From assembly GCA_038251425.1 (NCBI GenBank), contig JBBSBI010000008.1:1-64000 (forward strand): DNA of 64,000 bases, given 5' to 3'. Within the stretch, counting starts at the first letter, position 1. The number at the start of each line of letters is the position of its first letter. The stretch comes from JBBRRP01 sp038251425 (GTDB taxonomy: Bacteria; Myxococcota_A; Polyangia; Polyangiales; Polyangiaceae). The position numbers were made by a program, and so were the translations under genes. Shown here one piece after another: positions 62,517-64,000 of the stretch. Under the pieces are notes generated by a model. It worked only from the letters and a program-made list of their open reading frames with translations, was not told where the DNA came from and made no database searches.

Positions 62517-64000
62517 TTAGATTACGGACAGATCGTACAGCGCATTATAGCCACGGACCGTATCTTCCCAGGAAAAGCTACGAGCTTTGCTGCCCAGCCG
62601 AGCCAACATGGGGCCATAAACCGCTTCATCTTGGAACGCGCGGGTGCCGCGCTCAAGAGCCTCTGAAAGCGCCTGCACCATCTTTTGGTAGATCGGCACG
62701 GTTTGTCGGCCACGTGGAAACTTAGTGATGTGCACTTGCTTGAGCTCAACTTCCGGTGCGTGGCTCAGGCCCTCACGAAACAGGATGCCTGTTGCCAGTT
62801 GGGGTGCGTCATCCAAATCGACCACTTGGGCGGTGAGTCCGCCCGTTGCTCGCGCGATGACTGGCGTCCCTGCGAAGTATGCTTCGCTCGCGCCACCAAA
62901 GGGCTCAAACAATGACGGGAAGAGCGCAAAGCTCGCGCCAGCCAAGATCTCCGCGTAGCCCTCGCTCATTCGAAACGGAAAAACCACCAAATCCCCGGAG
63001 CGATGCTCTGCGACCTCAGCAAAATCATCAATGTAGCTCTCGGGCGCACCGCTGGTGCTGGGCGTTAATATGAATTTGGCAGAGCCCTTGGGCCAGGCCT
63101 CGATGGCACGAAGCAAGAGATCGAAACCCTTCTGACCCGGATCTAGTCGGCCAAACATGCAAAAAATCGGTACGCGACGATCCAGAGCCTGCAGGCGTGA
63201 GTCTTTACCTGAAGTGAGCTTGCCGAGCTGCCGGGGATCGTTGAAGTCTTCGAGCCAAGCGAGGAGTTTCTCGCGTTTGACGGATTTTTCTTCGATGATC
63301 TTCCCCGGTAGGTGACGCCCTGCAGCGCGATTGGCGAGCGCACTGAATGGCTCGGTATCGCGCCCAAAGAACCCATTGCTCACGCCGACGACTGGAAGCT
63401 GACGCAGCTCTTTCTGGAGATGGGGCGCAAAGACAGCTGTTTGCAACGGATCGTGCGTGAGATCGTGCGCAAACTCGCGGCTCACCGTCGACAACGCACC
63501 CGTGAGGAGCGGCAACATGGTGCCGAGGACCGTTTCGGGTGGTTCCTGGTCTAGGAATTGGCGTTGAGTGATCAGTGAAAGCTCGCCCGCAAAGCCCTGG
63601 TCGTAGGAATTGTGGAGAGTTAGCACCACCGAAGCGCTCTTGAGAATGCGCCCGAGCAGTGCTTCGCGCACCGTGAGCGCGGCAGAAGCGACCTCCCAGT
63701 CCTGAGCATGGACGATGACATTTTGGTCACGCCCAAGCGCCGCGAGTGCCCGCGGCAACGCTTGGCAGAAAAAGAGGCTGTCGATGAGTAGCTTATTGGC
63801 AACGTCGTGAGCGTAGGGGTTCGTGCCGTCACTGCCCCCGCGCGCGTCGAAGAAGCCATTCGCTGAAAGCAAGTACCAGTTAACTCCGTTAGCCTCGACG
63901 TGCTCCAGAAGCTCGACTGGGTGAACGTTCTTACCAAAGGGGACGTCGAAGCGCTGGGCCACGGGCAGGGCGGGTGCACCGCGCAGGCTCCGATGATAGG
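62517..64000 (-). CDS. glgA: Glycogen/starch synthase (partial at 5' end)
   Basis: A GT5-type glycosyltransferase that extends glucan from ADP-glucose (or UDP-glucose). The frame is open to the right window edge (it reads YHRSLRGAPALPVAQRFDV before the GTG at 63962), so the N-terminus lies outside. The GT-B N-domain has VIVHAQDWEVASAA and LTLHNSYDQGFAG; the C-domain has FCMFGRLDPGQKGFDLL and LFPSLFEPFGGASEAYFAGTP, with the EPFGGA motif. It pairs functionally with malQ at 30061. The overall layout is nearer to the longer, eukaryote-like glycogen synthases than to short E. coli GlgA. Confidence 0.88.
   Translation of the reverse strand, partial: YHRSLRGAPALPVAQRFDVPFGKNVHPVELLEHVEANGVNWYLLSANGFFDARGGSDGTNPYAHDVANKLLIDSLFFCQALPRALAALGRDQNVIVHAQDWEVASAALTVREALLGRILKSASVVLTLHNSYDQGFAGELSLITQRQFLDQEPPETVLGTMLPLLTGALSTVSREFAHDLTHDPLQTAVFAPHLQKELRQLPVVGVSNGFFGRDTEPFSALANRAAGRHLPGKIIEEKSVKREKLLAWLEDFNDPRQLGKLTSGKDSRLQALDRRVPIFCMFGRLDPGQKGFDLLLRAIEAWPKGSAKFILTPSTSGAPESYIDDFAEVAEHRSGDLVVFPFRMSEGYAEILAGASFALFPSLFEPFGGASEAYFAGTPVIARATGGLTAQVVDLDDAPQLATGILFREGLSHAPEVELKQVHITKFPRGRQTVPIYQKMVQALSEALERGTRAFQDEAVYGPMLARLGSKARSFSWEDTVRGYNALYDLSVI

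Overview
The window reads as a chromosomal segment of a myxobacterium-like bacterium (Myxococcota, probably the Polyangia side), judged from gene content only. Supporting features are an AgmX/PglI-type TonB-like protein, a membrane-anchored Ser/Thr kinase, an ECF sigma module with a class-typical outer-membrane partner, many Gly/Ser-rich lipoproteins, and several loci of the DUF1552/DUF1592/DUF1501 'planctomycete-type' exported proteins. GC content is moderately high, below that of most cultured Polyangia. No transposase, phage gene, rRNA operon or CRISPR array was seen. Coding density is high and genes lie on both strands.

Layout. 1-1220 is the 3' end of purL. 1217-5832 (minus) is a run of DUF455 ferritin-like protein, ATP-grasp protein, PAS hybrid histidine kinase and glutamate dehydrogenase. 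5848-11847 holds an RlmD-type rRNA methyltransferase, a WD40-like protein, a small protein coupled to a PhyH dioxygenase, an MscS channel with a cyclic-nucleotide domain and a small outer-membrane protein. 11897-19799 holds a TrmO-like protein, aspartokinase, a DEAD-box helicase with a DbpA-type RNA-binding tail, small proteins, tRNA-Gly(GCC), a phosphoesterase lipoprotein and a lipoprotein glutathione peroxidase. 20319-26431 holds a TM protein, CvfB, two AraC regulators, a second PhyH dioxygenase and a short STAND/NB-ARC-like ATPase.

26437-29708 is a DUF1552 + DUF1592 pair. 30061-40287 holds malQ, a Spy-like protein, a sugar-nucleotide epimerase-like protein, a long aromatic amino acid hydroxylase, manC, a Ser/Thr kinase and a GH78 family rhamnosidase-like enzyme. 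40450-46235 holds a repeat-bearing outer-membrane protein and a second exported set (DUF1549-like lipoprotein, DUF1501 Tat protein, CxxCH lipoprotein). 46679-52167 holds an outer-membrane protein, ECF sigma, anti-sigma-like protein and a DUF1592/DUF1588 lipoprotein, closely packed, then a LuxR-type regulator and a CxxCH lipoprotein. 52320-64000 holds a small protein, uvrA, a Gly-rich lipoprotein, an Smr protein, an AgmX-type protein, a YfbK-like VWA lipoprotein, an RCK channel-like protein and a glycogen synthase cut by the window edge.

The most striking non-genic signal is a dispersed repeat present three times (near 14157, 19881 and 37691). Each copy carries an identical 22-bp perfect palindrome inside a longer similar block, and all three translate to the same short peptide in the same relative frame. 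The most interesting gene-level unit is the ECF-sigma locus, packed against a DUF1592-family lipoprotein, with a LuxR regulator and a haem-motif lipoprotein beyond it. It suggests regulated expression of a poorly understood cell-surface system that has two unlinked relatives in the same window.
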